DNA of 64,000 nt, taken from Euryarchaeota archaeon UBA103 (GTDB lineage Archaea > Thermoplasmatota > Poseidoniia > Poseidoniales > Thalassarchaeaceae). The stretch is from positions 46,988 through 110,987 of the forward strand of contig DAYH01000010.1 in the NCBI GenBank assembly GCA_002506825.1. The letters run 5' to 3'. Position numbers and translations under genes: made by a program. The notes beneath the pieces were generated by a model. It had not been told where the DNA came from. It ran no database searches and saw only the letters and a list, made by a program, of their open reading frames with translations. Positions 39,262 through 48,382 of the stretch are shown in pieces. Every line of letters starts with the position of its first letter. Position 1 is the first letter of the stretch.

Positions 39262-40344
39262 TTATTTATTCAGAGCCTCGTTGTATGCTTCAGCGAGTGA
39301 TTTTCCTTGGGATTTCGGACTTAGGAGGTTATCGACATGTTTCATCAGGTCCTCAGAGGGGTGTCTTGGAACTCCCCCGGCCGCTCTCCAATCAGAATGG
39401 ATACGGACTATCTCGTCCACCCAGTCCTGAGTTGCAGTAGGGAGGAGTAGGCAACTATCGGGGATAATCTCATTATGAGCTGGAAGATTTGTGGCTATGA
39501 CTGGGCACCCTGCGGCCATTGCCTCGGCAGGAGGGTATCCGAATCCTTCACTAGCACTGGGGAAGAGTAGAACCTCCGCACTCTGCAGAGCGGCAAGTAA
39601 CTGATCATCGGTAAGCTTGACTTCGCTTCCAATATGTATTACGTTGATATCTGTTGAAACATCATCTGGCAGTGAGGAGATAACGTGTTTTGCGAAGTTG
39701 AGCCTTTTTCTCTCCTCGTCACTGCCCAATGTAATCACCAACATCTTAGAGTCACTATCCAAGTCCCCAAGAAGATCTCTTGGTTTGGGATTAGAAAATG
39801 GGCTCCAGTATTCTGTATCTATCTGGTGCCTTACTAGAGCCGTTCTCTTTCCTGGAAACATCTTCCTGACATCCATCAGTGTGCTTTCCGAGATACAGAT
39901 GATCATATCCGCCCTTTCTAGGCCCTTCTTCAACATCTTCAAGTCTCTTCTTCTGAAGAGGCCGGGGTTTTGATCTCCGACTGACACAGTCACATCTCCT
40001 CCAATTATCTTCCTAGGGCTAATATGGAAGAGATCGTGAACAGTGACCACTACTGGGACTGGGCAGCTCTTAGGGACCAGATGGGCCTGCTCCTGATCGG
40101 TAATGTGAATCAAATCTGCAGGTGTTGATTCAGATATTTTTGCTACTGACCTCGGGTGGTAGTACCATCTTCTTAATGCTCTTTGAATGAGTCCTGTGAC
40201 TTGGTCGTGCTCGATTGTTCCTACTTTGGTCCATTGTGGTACAAGCGCTCTTTCCAGTAGTGACTCGATTGACTGATGGGCTCTGCCTAAGCCCGAGCTC
40301 TCACCCAGACGACCTCCCCTGACCAGTAGAACTCTGCTCACCAC
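39262..40344 (-). CDS. GT4-family glycosyltransferase
   Basis: A 360-residue GT-B enzyme. The N-terminal lobe has VLLVRGGRLGESSGLGRAHQ. The donor lobe has LVITLGSDEERKRLNF (replacing the common G-R-K motif), VLLFPSASEGFGYPPAEAMA and AAGCPVIATNLPAHNEI, the E-x7-E region. Predicted to transfer a sugar or related group to a surface glycan. The start is GTG 40344, or the adjacent GTG 40341. It shares a single TATA-like element with the divergent glycosyltransferase at 40395. Confidence 0.87.
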   Translation of the reverse strand: MVSRVLLVRGGRLGESSGLGRAHQSIESLLERALVPQWTKVGTIEHDQVTGLIQRALRRWYYHPRSVAKISESTPADLIHITDQEQAHLVPKSCPVPVVVTVHDLFHISPRKIIGGDVTVSVGDQNPGLFRRRDLKMLKKGLERADMIICISESTLMDVRKMFPGKRTALVRHQIDTEYWSPFSNPKPRDLLGDLDSDSKMLVITLGSDEERKRLNFAKHVISSLPDDVSTDINVIHIGSEVKLTDDQLLAALQSAEVLLFPSASEGFGYPPAEAMAAGCPVIATNLPAHNEIIPDSCLLLPTATQDWVDEIVRIHSDWRAAGGVPRHPSEDLMKHVDNLLSPKSQGKSLAEAYNEALNK

Positions 40345-40366
40345 GGCCTCACCAAGGCGTATCGGA

Positions 40367-40373
40367 CTTAAAC
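40367..40373. promoter_or_regulatory. shared TATA-like element for two divergent glycosyltransferase genes
   Basis: CTTAAAC on the plus strand, GTTTAAG on the minus strand. Its centre (40370) is 25 nt before ATG 40395 and 26 nt before GTG 40344. The core TTAA is palindromic, so one TBP site could start leaderless messages in both directions. Confidence 0.5.
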
Positions 40374-40394
40374 GAGGACGGATGATGGAGCTTC

Positions 40395-41630
40395 ATGGCG
40401 CGCAATGGCGAGGGGTCGGTTCGGCCTCAGGCTAGATTACTGGTCGCCAAAGGTAGCTTCTCTGTAATGGGAGGGGGCGAGAGGGATATTATCAGAAATC
40501 TGCCTGCCCTATCAAAGAAATTCAAAGTTACGGTAGCTACTCTTGACAGTTCTAATGAGCTCGACTCATTGTGTGAAGAATATGGCCTTGATCTAATGAA
40601 ACCGGATGTTCGTTGGACTCCTCCTAAGGGACCGATATCTAGAATTTTGGATAGGGGATTCTCCAGTTCCTTAGAGAGCTGGAAATCGATTGAGGGGTTA
40701 GTTGAGATTTTAGGAGATTTAGATTACTTACATCTGACGAGCGGAGATGGCAGTCTCTCTATCCTGGAAATCATCCCCGCTAGAATATCAGTACACTTGC
40801 ACCTGCTTGAACCCCATAGAGGACTTCACGAGGATGTTTTACATCGAATGGTGGATGGATCCCCTAGGCGTAATCTTAGCTTGACTAGAGCGGCTTTGAG
40901 TATGGCCAGAAGAAAGGACTTGTCCAAAATGAGAAGAGTTTCCTCAAGAGACAGAACTGCAATCAGTGGTAATTCAGAGTTCACATCTTCACGTATCGAG
41001 GACGTATATGGAATTTCATCAGGAGTTCTGCCTCCCAGCTTGGACCCAGAAGAGTTTCCATCGAGTCGCCTAGAGGACGAGAGTTCGTCCTTGTTTGAGA
41101 TTGATAGTCCATATGTAGTAACCATAGGAAGGGCGAGTTGGGCCAAAGGAACTTGGGAGGCAATTTCTATGTTGAGAGGGACCGGTTTCTCACTCGCATT
41201 GGTTGGCGGGGGAGAAGATGAAAGCATTGATTCTCTAATTGAGCATGCTAAGTCCTGTCAAGTAGGGTTATGGGTCGCTCCAAGGCTTGATTCGTCCGAT
41301 CTTTGCAGTCTTGTCAAGGGAGCGGTTGCAGTCATCAGTATGGCTCATTCGGAGCCTTTCGGACTTACTCCGATTGAAGCACAGTCTCTTGGAACGCCAG
41401 CTCTTTTCGTAGATGAGGGGGGATTCAGAGAGACGATATCTGATGGAGTATCTGGAAGGCTCCTTCCCAGAGATGACTATTCTGCTTGGCATGAGGCTCT
41501 AGCAGAGGCTGGAGAAGCAGACAATCGTTCTTCGTGGTCAAAGAATGGAAGAGCTAACATTGCCAATATGGGGCTGAACCCAGAGGTATTTTCCAAGAGA
41601 CTAGAAGAGATTTTTCTAAGTTTGGAATGA
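40395..41630 (+). CDS. GT4-like glycosyltransferase
   Basis: A 411-residue GT-B protein. The acceptor lobe includes FSVMGGGERDIIRNLPALSK, and a basic-rich stretch follows (about 150-190). The donor lobe has YVVTIGRASWAKGTWEAISM, FSLALVGGGEDE and HSEPFGLTPIEAQSLGTPAL, matching the GT4 E-x7-E region. It is divergent from the previous GT4 gene and presumably acts in the same glycan pathway. Sugar and acceptor are unknown. Its stop is two bases from the convergent membrane-protein gene. Confidence 0.85.
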   Translation: MARNGEGSVRPQARLLVAKGSFSVMGGGERDIIRNLPALSKKFKVTVATLDSSNELDSLCEEYGLDLMKPDVRWTPPKGPISRILDRGFSSSLESWKSIEGLVEILGDLDYLHLTSGDGSLSILEIIPARISVHLHLLEPHRGLHEDVLHRMVDGSPRRNLSLTRAALSMARRKDLSKMRRVSSRDRTAISGNSEFTSSRIEDVYGISSGVLPPSLDPEEFPSSRLEDESSSLFEIDSPYVVTIGRASWAKGTWEAISMLRGTGFSLALVGGGEDESIDSLIEHAKSCQVGLWVAPRLDSSDLCSLVKGAVAVISMAHSEPFGLTPIEAQSLGTPALFVDEGGFRETISDGVSGRLLPRDDYSAWHEALAEAGEADNRSSWSKNGRANIANMGLNPEVFSKRLEEIFLSLE

Positions 41631-41632
41631 GC

Positions 41633-42226
41633 CTATTCAATCCTAACTATCTTCGGAAGCGTGAATTTGAATACCAGTGCTGAAGATGTTATTCCTAGAG
41701 TCAATAGGGAGAAGGAGGCCCAAAGAGGCAAAATCGAAGCCGTTTCAGAAGGAAGCCAGAATGGGAGAACATCGAATAGTGATTCGCCTCTAACTAATTT
41801 TCCTCCAATTGAAGATGCCATTGAAGTCATTAAGAACGCAATACCGGCTGTTGCGGACTGTAGAAATGCTAGGGGTCTTTCTTCCCATAATCCGGGGCCC
41901 ATTCTAATTCTTCCTATTACGAAAGCGCTCCAGAAGCCTAGAGCTAGACCACTGTAAACGAACTTATTGTAAAGAAGCGCACTTTCTGCTTGACCGTCGG
42001 CCGCAATATTGCCACTCAGAATAGCAATTGGCAGGAAAATTAGAGCCAATACGGAGCCAGCTAATGACGCCCTATCCATAGTAACCATTAGGGATTCGTT
42101 ATTGATTTCCGAAGTAGGGATGATCCTAGAAATTGAACAACCGATGGCACACAGTGTAGCCAGTACCATGGAACCAACTACAATCTCCGCCATTGCAGTA
42201 TGGAATGTTGCCGCACCCACCATCAT
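41633..42226 (-). CDS. hypothetical multi-helix membrane protein of the Cys-His operon
   Basis: A 197-residue protein with about five hydrophobic segments (about 12-34, 52-75, 86-106, 122-142, 165-190). A His in the N-terminal helix (FHTAMAEIVVG) and a conserved-looking CAIGC pair could bind haem or metal, but this is speculative. The ATG overlaps the previous stop and sits 6-9 nt after GGAGG, so translation is coupled to the two upstream exported proteins. I do not recognise a family. Confidence 0.7.
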   Translation of the reverse strand: MMVGAATFHTAMAEIVVGSMVLATLCAIGCSISRIIPTSEINNESLMVTMDRASLAGSVLALIFLPIAILSGNIAADGQAESALLYNKFVYSGLALGFWSAFVIGRIRMGPGLWEERPLAFLQSATAGIAFLMTSMASSIGGKLVRGESLFDVLPFWLPSETASILPLWASFSLLTLGITSSALVFKFTLPKIVRIE

Positions 42227-43299
42227 TCATCACCTCCGTTATACTCAGGATCTTCTATCCATTCTTGTGATTCTGGATTCCAAAGCCAGCCTGGATTCTC
42301 TTCGGATCTTATCATTTCTGATGACGCGACAATCTGCGTCTGATCCAGAATATCCCTCTCAATGGAAGGGTAAAGACGAGCTTGTAGAGTTACTAAAAAT
42401 GAGATAATCAATAATGCGAATGCGAAAGAATGTGCCCTGGCCGACCACACATCTCCCTCGAATGGAGGAGGGGCGGTACCCATCTTTAGCCAAGGCTGTT
42501 CTACAGCAAAGGTCCCATTGTACGTTGTAACCCTATACAGGATGTTAGCCTCTCCCATGGTAGCGGGAATACTGACTTCCCAATCATTGCAGAAGTCTTC
42601 TGTTTCTTCTATACAAACCGACTCTACAGAGGTGGGATTCCACTCTCCATCAAGCATCCATTCCACACTAATGTCAGTTGAGTTCCTAGTGCTAATAGAC
42701 AGTAGACTGCTATCTCCGGAGACCCTGAATGAGGGTGCTATCCAGTCATTTGCCAGCCCTGGGAGGCCCTCGGGAACATCTTGGACAATCACTTCGAATT
42801 TTTCACTAACTCCGGAGTATGCCTTATCACCCGCATAAGAGCCATGATGGATCTCTGCATACAAGCTATGGCTACCAGAATTTGCAGGTGAAAGAAGTAC
42901 CCATGTTACTGTAACCGAGCCAGAGGAGGGAGCTTTTGTCTCGATATAGTTGGATGATCCTCCATTCGGATCTTGAATCAAATGCCAGCCGTGATCTTCA
43001 GGGGTATCTGAGTTTCCATTTAGAGACCCTAGAATGAATATTCCAATGATGTTGCTTGGAGTACTGATATCTTCGATTGTAACATGAATAGCTACTGCCT
43101 GTCCTGAAAATGCCTCATTACCTGTAGTGATTTCAATAGTTGCGTCTGATGGCATACTTAGTGCTGGGTCACCATGGCACGAGCCACCACAGGAGTAGTC
43201 CCTGTCTCCATCGCCGTTGCCCCCTGGATTCGCTACAGAGCTTCCTGGAGCTAGGATTAGCGTGATACAAATAAGAAACACAATCGCGCTCCGGTTCAT
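42223..43299 (-). CDS. exported protein with CxxxCH motif, membrane-anchored
   Basis: A 358-residue protein with a signal peptide (about 1-23), then DYSCGGSCHGD at the start of the mature chain. The CxxxCH pattern resembles variant c-type haem sites, or the Cys-His head of choice-of-anchor V proteins. A beta-sandwich-like ectodomain follows, with a disulphide-capable Cys pair (SVCIEETEDFCNDW), then a membrane segment near 293-312 and a cytoplasmic tail with NPGWLWNPESQEWIEDPEY. AGGAGG lies 8 nt before the ATG, which overlaps the upstream stop by four bases. Middle gene of a coupled three-gene operon. Haem binding is unproven. Confidence 0.72.
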   Translation of the reverse strand: MNRSAIVFLICITLILAPGSSVANPGGNGDGDRDYSCGGSCHGDPALSMPSDATIEITTGNEAFSGQAVAIHVTIEDISTPSNIIGIFILGSLNGNSDTPEDHGWHLIQDPNGGSSNYIETKAPSSGSVTVTWVLLSPANSGSHSLYAEIHHGSYAGDKAYSGVSEKFEVIVQDVPEGLPGLANDWIAPSFRVSGDSSLLSISTRNSTDISVEWMLDGEWNPTSVESVCIEETEDFCNDWEVSIPATMGEANILYRVTTYNGTFAVEQPWLKMGTAPPPFEGDVWSARAHSFAFALLIISFLVTLQARLYPSIERDILDQTQIVASSEMIRSEENPGWLWNPESQEWIEDPEYNGGDE

Positions 43300-45947
43300 T
43301 CTGACTTCCTCCTAGCCTCGAAGAGTGCGAATATCAGAGATAAAACTCCCAGGCTGATCATGATTCCAGAGATTATTGCCGATGTGAGTGGTGTTGCTTC
43401 CTCGGTTGATTCTAGATTTACGGAAGCAATAGATGTCGCATCGATACTGACATGATTCTGACCATCTACTACCCATACTATCTCTTGCCCATCTACTACT
43501 GAGGTCACAACATAGTATAATGTGGTTGCAACCGGTACTGGCTCACTCCATTCCTGATATATCGTCGACTCGATTGGAATCAAGGGAGAAGGTACTGGTT
43601 CGCCCCAAACTGGCTTATCGTCGAACATAGTTAATCCCACTACAGAGGAAATCGGGGTTGTAGATCTGTAGATCCTATATTCGTCCGATGAGCCAGCCCA
43701 AACTAGGTTTACTCGATTTTCCTGCAAAGTTGCCGTTAAAGAGAGGGGGGTCTGGGGTTCACCATAGACTATTCCCGATACCGAGGATTGGGTTTCCTGC
43801 ATATCGTCAACTACTGTAAGTGAGATTGAATGAGAACCTGGACCCATAATGACGTCAATGGTGCTTCCAGACGCTTCAACACCGTCTATTGTCCATAGGT
43901 AAGAGGAGACTTCCCCATCTGGATCAAAGGAACTGGTTGCATCGAAAGTGGCGATAGATCCAGAAATTGGCGGAGATGGAGTGGTCGACCAAAGTGGGAC
44001 TGGAGGTAGGTTTGCTATTATCACTGAAGCTGAAAGATTTGTGTGGAGCCCCCATGGATCAGTAGCTGTAACTACTACCTCCCACATTTGTCCAGGCTCG
44101 AGTCTGTTCGAGTTTACGGAGGCGTTTCCATCTAGGTCGGAAACAATGAAGCCATCCCTAAACCAAGAGTAATCGAGTACAACTGGTTCATTGTCCGGAT
44201 CCTCTGTACGGGATATTGCCAATAGGTCATTCAGAGAGTCTGGAGGAGCTTCTAAGTTCCCGATTGGGGCACTCTCCAAGGAGACCTCTAGAATTACTGG
44301 ACGAGCATTTTCAATTACTCTAGAGTTGGTTTTCATAGAGGTCCCAAGGCCCTCTCCATCCCCGGGAATCACCTGTACTGACCAATGTTCATCTCTATGC
44401 ACCTCCGAAGATGGTATGGATTCTAATCCATCAAACTCGGTAATCCACTCGCCATCAACCCACCATCTAATTTGACTGGCCTGCTCGGAGTCACCATCAA
44501 TGTCAAATTGCTCCCATTCTACATACAGGTCCGAGTCTGTTGTCAGTTTTCCCTCGGGGAGAAGTGAGATATTCGTAACCACGGGAGGGGTATTGACAAT
44601 ATTGACAGCGGGAGTTACGAACCAGTCAGACCACACTAAACCATCGAAAACTCGAACATGTGACTCCCATGTTTCTCCCTTCGAAGTGAAGGAAGGATCA
44701 ACAGTTGTTTCATCATTGAATGCGGCTACCATTGCTGAGTCTCTAAACCATCTAATCTCAGTGGACTGGATTGTGTCTCCGTCCGGATCGTAAGGAGTGT
44801 ATATTAGTTGCAAGGAGTCGGTGGTAACGGTATTACCAGAAGTTGTAATGAACGCGGAAACTGAAGGCCCAGTATTGGAAGAGCCTATGATGACTATTCC
44901 GCTGTATACGGTATCTCCAAAGTCAGAAGAGTCATGCGGAGTAACGGAAACTTCCCATTCATCTCCCGACCTAATCATGAAGCTAGAGACGATTTCTTCT
45001 CCATCTAGCTCCGTGACCCTAGAACCGTCTAGGAACCAGTAAATGGTGGTCTGTTGTGTATCTTGCGGATCTCCGTCTAAATCATAGTAATCCCAGTTCA
45101 TTATGAGATCATCATCATCCATGGGAGATTCCGGACCTATTGACAAGCTCCTAGCGATTGGTACTGTGTTCCCTATGGAAATCGAATCTAAGGAAACCGT
45201 CTCTCCAAATTCATTTCCATCATTGGGAGTGACCTCGACTCTCCAGCTCTGATCCTTGGAAATCCAGGAGTTGGGAATATCGGTTAGGTCATCTATCTGA
45301 GTGACTCTTAGGCCGTCTCTGAACCAGTGAATGGAGGTGCCCTGCTCAAAGTCACCATCTTCGTCGTAGTATGTGTAGCTGACCCCCAACCCAGTCTCCT
45401 TAGTAGGCGATGCTGGGACATAGATGACAGAAGATGCAGTAGGGGGCGAGTTAGTAGATCCAGAGTCCTCACTTGACTGATAAGTCAGGGTTGCCCAGCC
45501 ATCTCCTGCATTATTTCCATTACCATTTGCAGCCATGACCGCCAGAGAGAAAGTAACTGAGCCTGAACCAGTTGAAGGCGCAGTCCAATCCAAAGACCAG
45601 CTTCTGTAATCCGGGAATGAGTGTGTTGCCTGATCTCCAGCAGAGTTGACTTGTGTATTCATTATTCCAAAACTAGATGCCAGTGTTCCACTAGAAACCT
45701 GTAAGTTGAATCCTCCCTTCGATCCAGAAACCCCCCCACTCATTCCTATGTTCAAGGTATAACTCTGACCAGGAGAGTAAGTAGAGGGAAAATTGTGAGT
45801 GGGTACTGGAGAGGCCGCAGAACCTCCGTGGCAACCACATCCGTTCGAGGAATTATACTTTCCACCACTATTGGCTATTGCCATATGGGAAGTGGATGAA
45901 AGAAGTAAGAATATCACAAACACCGAGATGACCCCGCGTCGTGGCAT
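43296..45947 (-). CDS. exported choice-of-anchor-V/Reeler-like protein with PKD/Ig repeats, membrane-anchored
   Basis: An 883-residue protein. A signal peptide (MPRRGVISVFVIFLLLSSTS) is followed by NGCGCHGGSAASP and a domain resembling choice-of-anchor V/Reeler domains: YSPGQSYTLNIGM, GGFNLQVSSGTL, SWSLDWTAPSTGSGSVTFSL and a later GNGNNAGDGW. About four repeats of roughly 95 residues follow, each with an IRWFRDG/IHWFRDG-type strand and a DGDxxQ turn. A PKD module (FDPDGEVSSYLWTIDG), a fibronectin-like segment and a C-terminal membrane helix complete the protein. ATG 45947 is preferred over 45983 because it starts at the Arg-rich signal. First gene of the coupled operon. Confidence 0.8.
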   Translation of the reverse strand: MPRRGVISVFVIFLLLSSTSHMAIANSGGKYNSSNGCGCHGGSAASPVPTHNFPSTYSPGQSYTLNIGMSGGVSGSKGGFNLQVSSGTLASSFGIMNTQVNSAGDQATHSFPDYRSWSLDWTAPSTGSGSVTFSLAVMAANGNGNNAGDGWATLTYQSSEDSGSTNSPPTASSVIYVPASPTKETGLGVSYTYYDEDGDFEQGTSIHWFRDGLRVTQIDDLTDIPNSWISKDQSWRVEVTPNDGNEFGETVSLDSISIGNTVPIARSLSIGPESPMDDDDLIMNWDYYDLDGDPQDTQQTTIYWFLDGSRVTELDGEEIVSSFMIRSGDEWEVSVTPHDSSDFGDTVYSGIVIIGSSNTGPSVSAFITTSGNTVTTDSLQLIYTPYDPDGDTIQSTEIRWFRDSAMVAAFNDETTVDPSFTSKGETWESHVRVFDGLVWSDWFVTPAVNIVNTPPVVTNISLLPEGKLTTDSDLYVEWEQFDIDGDSEQASQIRWWVDGEWITEFDGLESIPSSEVHRDEHWSVQVIPGDGEGLGTSMKTNSRVIENARPVILEVSLESAPIGNLEAPPDSLNDLLAISRTEDPDNEPVVLDYSWFRDGFIVSDLDGNASVNSNRLEPGQMWEVVVTATDPWGLHTNLSASVIIANLPPVPLWSTTPSPPISGSIATFDATSSFDPDGEVSSYLWTIDGVEASGSTIDVIMGPGSHSISLTVVDDMQETQSSVSGIVYGEPQTPLSLTATLQENRVNLVWAGSSDEYRIYRSTTPISSVVGLTMFDDKPVWGEPVPSPLIPIESTIYQEWSEPVPVATTLYYVVTSVVDGQEIVWVVDGQNHVSIDATSIASVNLESTEEATPLTSAIISGIMISLGVLSLIFALFEARRKSE
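43308..43313 (-). promoter_or_regulatory. ribosome binding site of the CxxxCH protein gene
   Basis: AGGAGG on the coding strand, 8 nt before ATG 43299, within the last codons of the upstream gene. It supports translational coupling. Confidence 0.65.
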
Positions 45948-46042
45948 AGCTAACCATGGGAGATGTAGACTGAATAAATTCATTGGTTTGAATCAGACCA
46001 TTCATCCGCTGCATTCATTGATTGTCCCCTCGTCGGAAGGCC

Positions 46043-48103
46043 ATGGGACCGATTGAGAAGGTAGCGATCATTGGTGCGGGAAATATGGGCTCTGGCATAG
46101 CACAGAAGAGTGCTCAAGAGCGTTTCGAGGTCCAAATGGTGGATAGAGAGCAAGAATGGGTGGATAGAGGGAACAACATTGTCTCAGAATTTCTGAAGGA
46201 AGCTGAGGAACGTAGGATATTCAGCCCTGAGCAAGTGGAGCAAATAAAATCAAGGATAACCGGTGTGGTGGGAACAGAGAATGTTGATCCGTCTACAGAT
46301 TTAGTCATTGAAGCTGTTTTTGAGGATTTTGAAATTAAAAAATCTGTATTCGAGACTCTAAATAATGTCTGTGATGAACATACCATACTAGCTAGTAATA
46401 CGTCTTCATTGTCTGTTGATGAGCTAGCATTATCCACCGGAAGACCAGATAGATTTGTCGGTTTACACTTCTTTTATCACCCCGCGAAAAATAGGCTTGT
46501 TGAGGTGATCCCGGCTACTCACAGTTCTCAGGATAGCGTGAAGCTAGTTGAGCAGTATTGTAAGTCAATGGGGAAGGTGGTCATCGTTTGCAAGGATCGT
46601 CCTGGTTTTGTAGTAAACCGTTTCTTCGTGCCATGGCTAAATGAGGCCTGTAAACTTCTGGAAGAGGGAATTGGCAGCACAGCACAGATTGATGCAGTTG
46701 CTAGATCTTCATTTGGGATTGGATTGGGGCCATTCGCTTTGATGAACCTTACTGGACCTCCCATTGCGCTACACTCCACGGATTACTTGGCTGAGCAATT
46801 GGATACGCCCAGGTATATCGGATCTGATTCCCTCAGGGAGCTTGTAGAAGAAGGGAGGTTATGGGAAATTGGAGAGTCAGAGGAGTGCGATGATGATACT
46901 GCAAGAGTAATTTCTGAGAGGCTATTGGGGCAGGTTTTCTCGGTTTCTGCTCAGATAGTGGATGAGGAGATATGCTCAATGGAGGATGTCGACAGGGGAG
47001 CAAAAGTGGGATTAAGATGGGCCAAAGGACCATTTGAGCTCGCCAACGAAATAGGAGTTGATGAAGCTTCAAGAATGGCTATAAATTACTCTGAATTGGC
47101 GGAAATAGAGCTTCCAGAATGGTTCTCCACTAGGGTGGAAGAGTTCAAGTTCTCTTATGTTGATTTGAGTATAGAAGGCGAAATTGCAAGAGTTAGATTA
47201 AATCGCCCAGAGGCGATGAATGCACTGAATGTCGACCTTGTCTCCCAATTGGGCGAGACCATGGAAGAAATTGATTCCATGCAAGATATTTCCACTGTAG
47301 TGTTCGAAGGAGCGGGGAAGGCCTTTGTCGCTGGAGCAGATGTGAAATTCTTTGTAGATAAACTCAGAGAGGACTCTTTCAAGGAGATATACGAATTTAC
47401 CTCACATGGACACGATGTCCTAAATAGAATCGAGAACTGCGATAAGACAACCATAGCCCTGACTACGGGTTTAGCGCTTGGCGGTGGTCTTGAGCTAGCA
47501 CTTTCCTGTGATTACAGAATTGGCACTAGGAGGACACAATTCAGATTTCCAGAGACTTCTATAGGAATATACCCCGGTCTCGGTGGAACTCAGAGAACTG
47601 CAAGGATTTGTGGGGTCGAATGTGCTCGTTATGCAGTATTAGCTGGCAACTTTATAGATTCTTCAGTGGCGATAGATTTGGGCCTCCTAACTCACAAAGT
47701 AAAGTCCTCCGAAGTGGAGAGTACCGTTGCATCCCTTGTTGGTAAGAAGCCTGATCAAAAGTATACAAAAAAGCCATTAAACTATGAAAGTGAGGTTGTT
47801 AGCTTCGCGTCTGATTTCTACTCTGATAAGAATATTGATGATTTAATTTCTGGAAAAATACCTCCTGGTTATGATTCCGAAGATCCTGTAGTTTCAAGAC
47901 AGCTAAAATCACTCTCTAGGGCGGCACCAATCGCACTCAGAATAGCGGGAGATTTACTTTCTGATGTCAGAACCGGATCTTCTCTTGAAGACGGTTTGAA
48001 TCTCGAGCTGGATAGGTTAGAGGAAATATTCAGCACACGAGATGCTGAAGAGGGGCTGAGTGCTCTGATTGAAGGGAGACGCCCCAAGTACAACTCTTGC
48101 TAG
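46043..48103 (+). CDS. fused 3-hydroxyacyl-CoA dehydrogenase / enoyl-CoA hydratase
   Basis: A 686-residue beta-oxidation enzyme. The N-terminal dehydrogenase has the NAD fold VAIIGAGNMGSGIAQKSA, VIEAVFEDFEIKKSVF and ASNTSSLSVDELA, then FVGLHFFYHPAKNRLVEVIP. The hydratase domain (about 370-560) has VAGADVKFF, the oxyanion-hole LALGGGLELALSCDYRIG and GIYPGLGGTQR. Dehydrogenase before hydratase is the archaeal order, the reverse of bacterial FadB. It should convert trans-2-enoyl-CoA to 3-oxoacyl-CoA in fatty-acid use. ATG 46043 is preferred over TTG 46022. Its TAG stop shares CTAG with the small convergent gene. Confidence 0.93.
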   Translation: MGPIEKVAIIGAGNMGSGIAQKSAQERFEVQMVDREQEWVDRGNNIVSEFLKEAEERRIFSPEQVEQIKSRITGVVGTENVDPSTDLVIEAVFEDFEIKKSVFETLNNVCDEHTILASNTSSLSVDELALSTGRPDRFVGLHFFYHPAKNRLVEVIPATHSSQDSVKLVEQYCKSMGKVVIVCKDRPGFVVNRFFVPWLNEACKLLEEGIGSTAQIDAVARSSFGIGLGPFALMNLTGPPIALHSTDYLAEQLDTPRYIGSDSLRELVEEGRLWEIGESEECDDDTARVISERLLGQVFSVSAQIVDEEICSMEDVDRGAKVGLRWAKGPFELANEIGVDEASRMAINYSELAEIELPEWFSTRVEEFKFSYVDLSIEGEIARVRLNRPEAMNALNVDLVSQLGETMEEIDSMQDISTVVFEGAGKAFVAGADVKFFVDKLREDSFKEIYEFTSHGHDVLNRIENCDKTTIALTTGLALGGGLELALSCDYRIGTRRTQFRFPETSIGIYPGLGGTQRTARICGVECARYAVLAGNFIDSSVAIDLGLLTHKVKSSEVESTVASLVGKKPDQKYTKKPLNYESEVVSFASDFYSDKNIDDLISGKIPPGYDSEDPVVSRQLKSLSRAAPIALRIAGDLLSDVRTGSSLEDGLNLELDRLEEIFSTRDAEEGLSALIEGRRPKYNSC

Positions 48104-48255
48104 AGATTCTTCAGTGGGGACTGGATCCAAGCGGGAGCTCTGTAATTAGCTATAGCCGCAAAAAGTATCGAGCTGATACTGATTTTAGGTATCTCTCCAG
48201 AGATATTTTCGTCTCCAATCGTTTCTTCAATCCATTGTTCTAGAAATTTGTCCAT
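48100..48255 (-). CDS. small 51-residue protein with strong ribosome site
   Basis: An ATG frame of 51 codons starting MDKFLEQWIEETIGDENISG, then a hydrophobic/amphipathic stretch ISISSILFAAIANYRAPAW and a basic tail. TAGGAGG lies 8 nt before the ATG, the best Shine-Dalgarno of any single gene here. Its TAG stop is built from the same CTAG as the convergent fusion enzyme's stop, the compact tail-to-tail arrangement typical of real genes in this window. I do not recognise a family. The helical hydrophobic middle could associate with membrane or with another protein. It fills most of the gap between 48103 and 48383. Confidence 0.65.
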   Translation of the reverse strand: MDKFLEQWIEETIGDENISGEIPKISISSILFAAIANYRAPAWIQSPLKNL

Positions 48256-48263
48256 TTTTGATT

Positions 48264-48270
48264 CCTCCTA
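48264..48270 (-). promoter_or_regulatory. ribosome binding site of the 51-residue gene
   Basis: TAGGAGG on the coding strand with an 8-nt AATCAAAA spacer before ATG 48255. Confidence 0.65.
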
Positions 48271-48345
48271 CTGGTGTAGATTTCACACTAACCTATGGAA
48301 TCCACTATTTGATTGGTCCAGTAATGGTGATTACACGTAGGTGCA

Positions 48346-48353
48346 TTTTATAC
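48346..48353 (+). promoter_or_regulatory. TATA box of the HxlR-like gene
   Basis: TTTTATAC lies about 33 nt before ATG 48383, allowing a leader of only a few bases. No Shine-Dalgarno precedes the ATG. Confidence 0.45.
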
Positions 48354-48382
48354 ACTAGATACCTTGTGGAATACTTGTTAAT

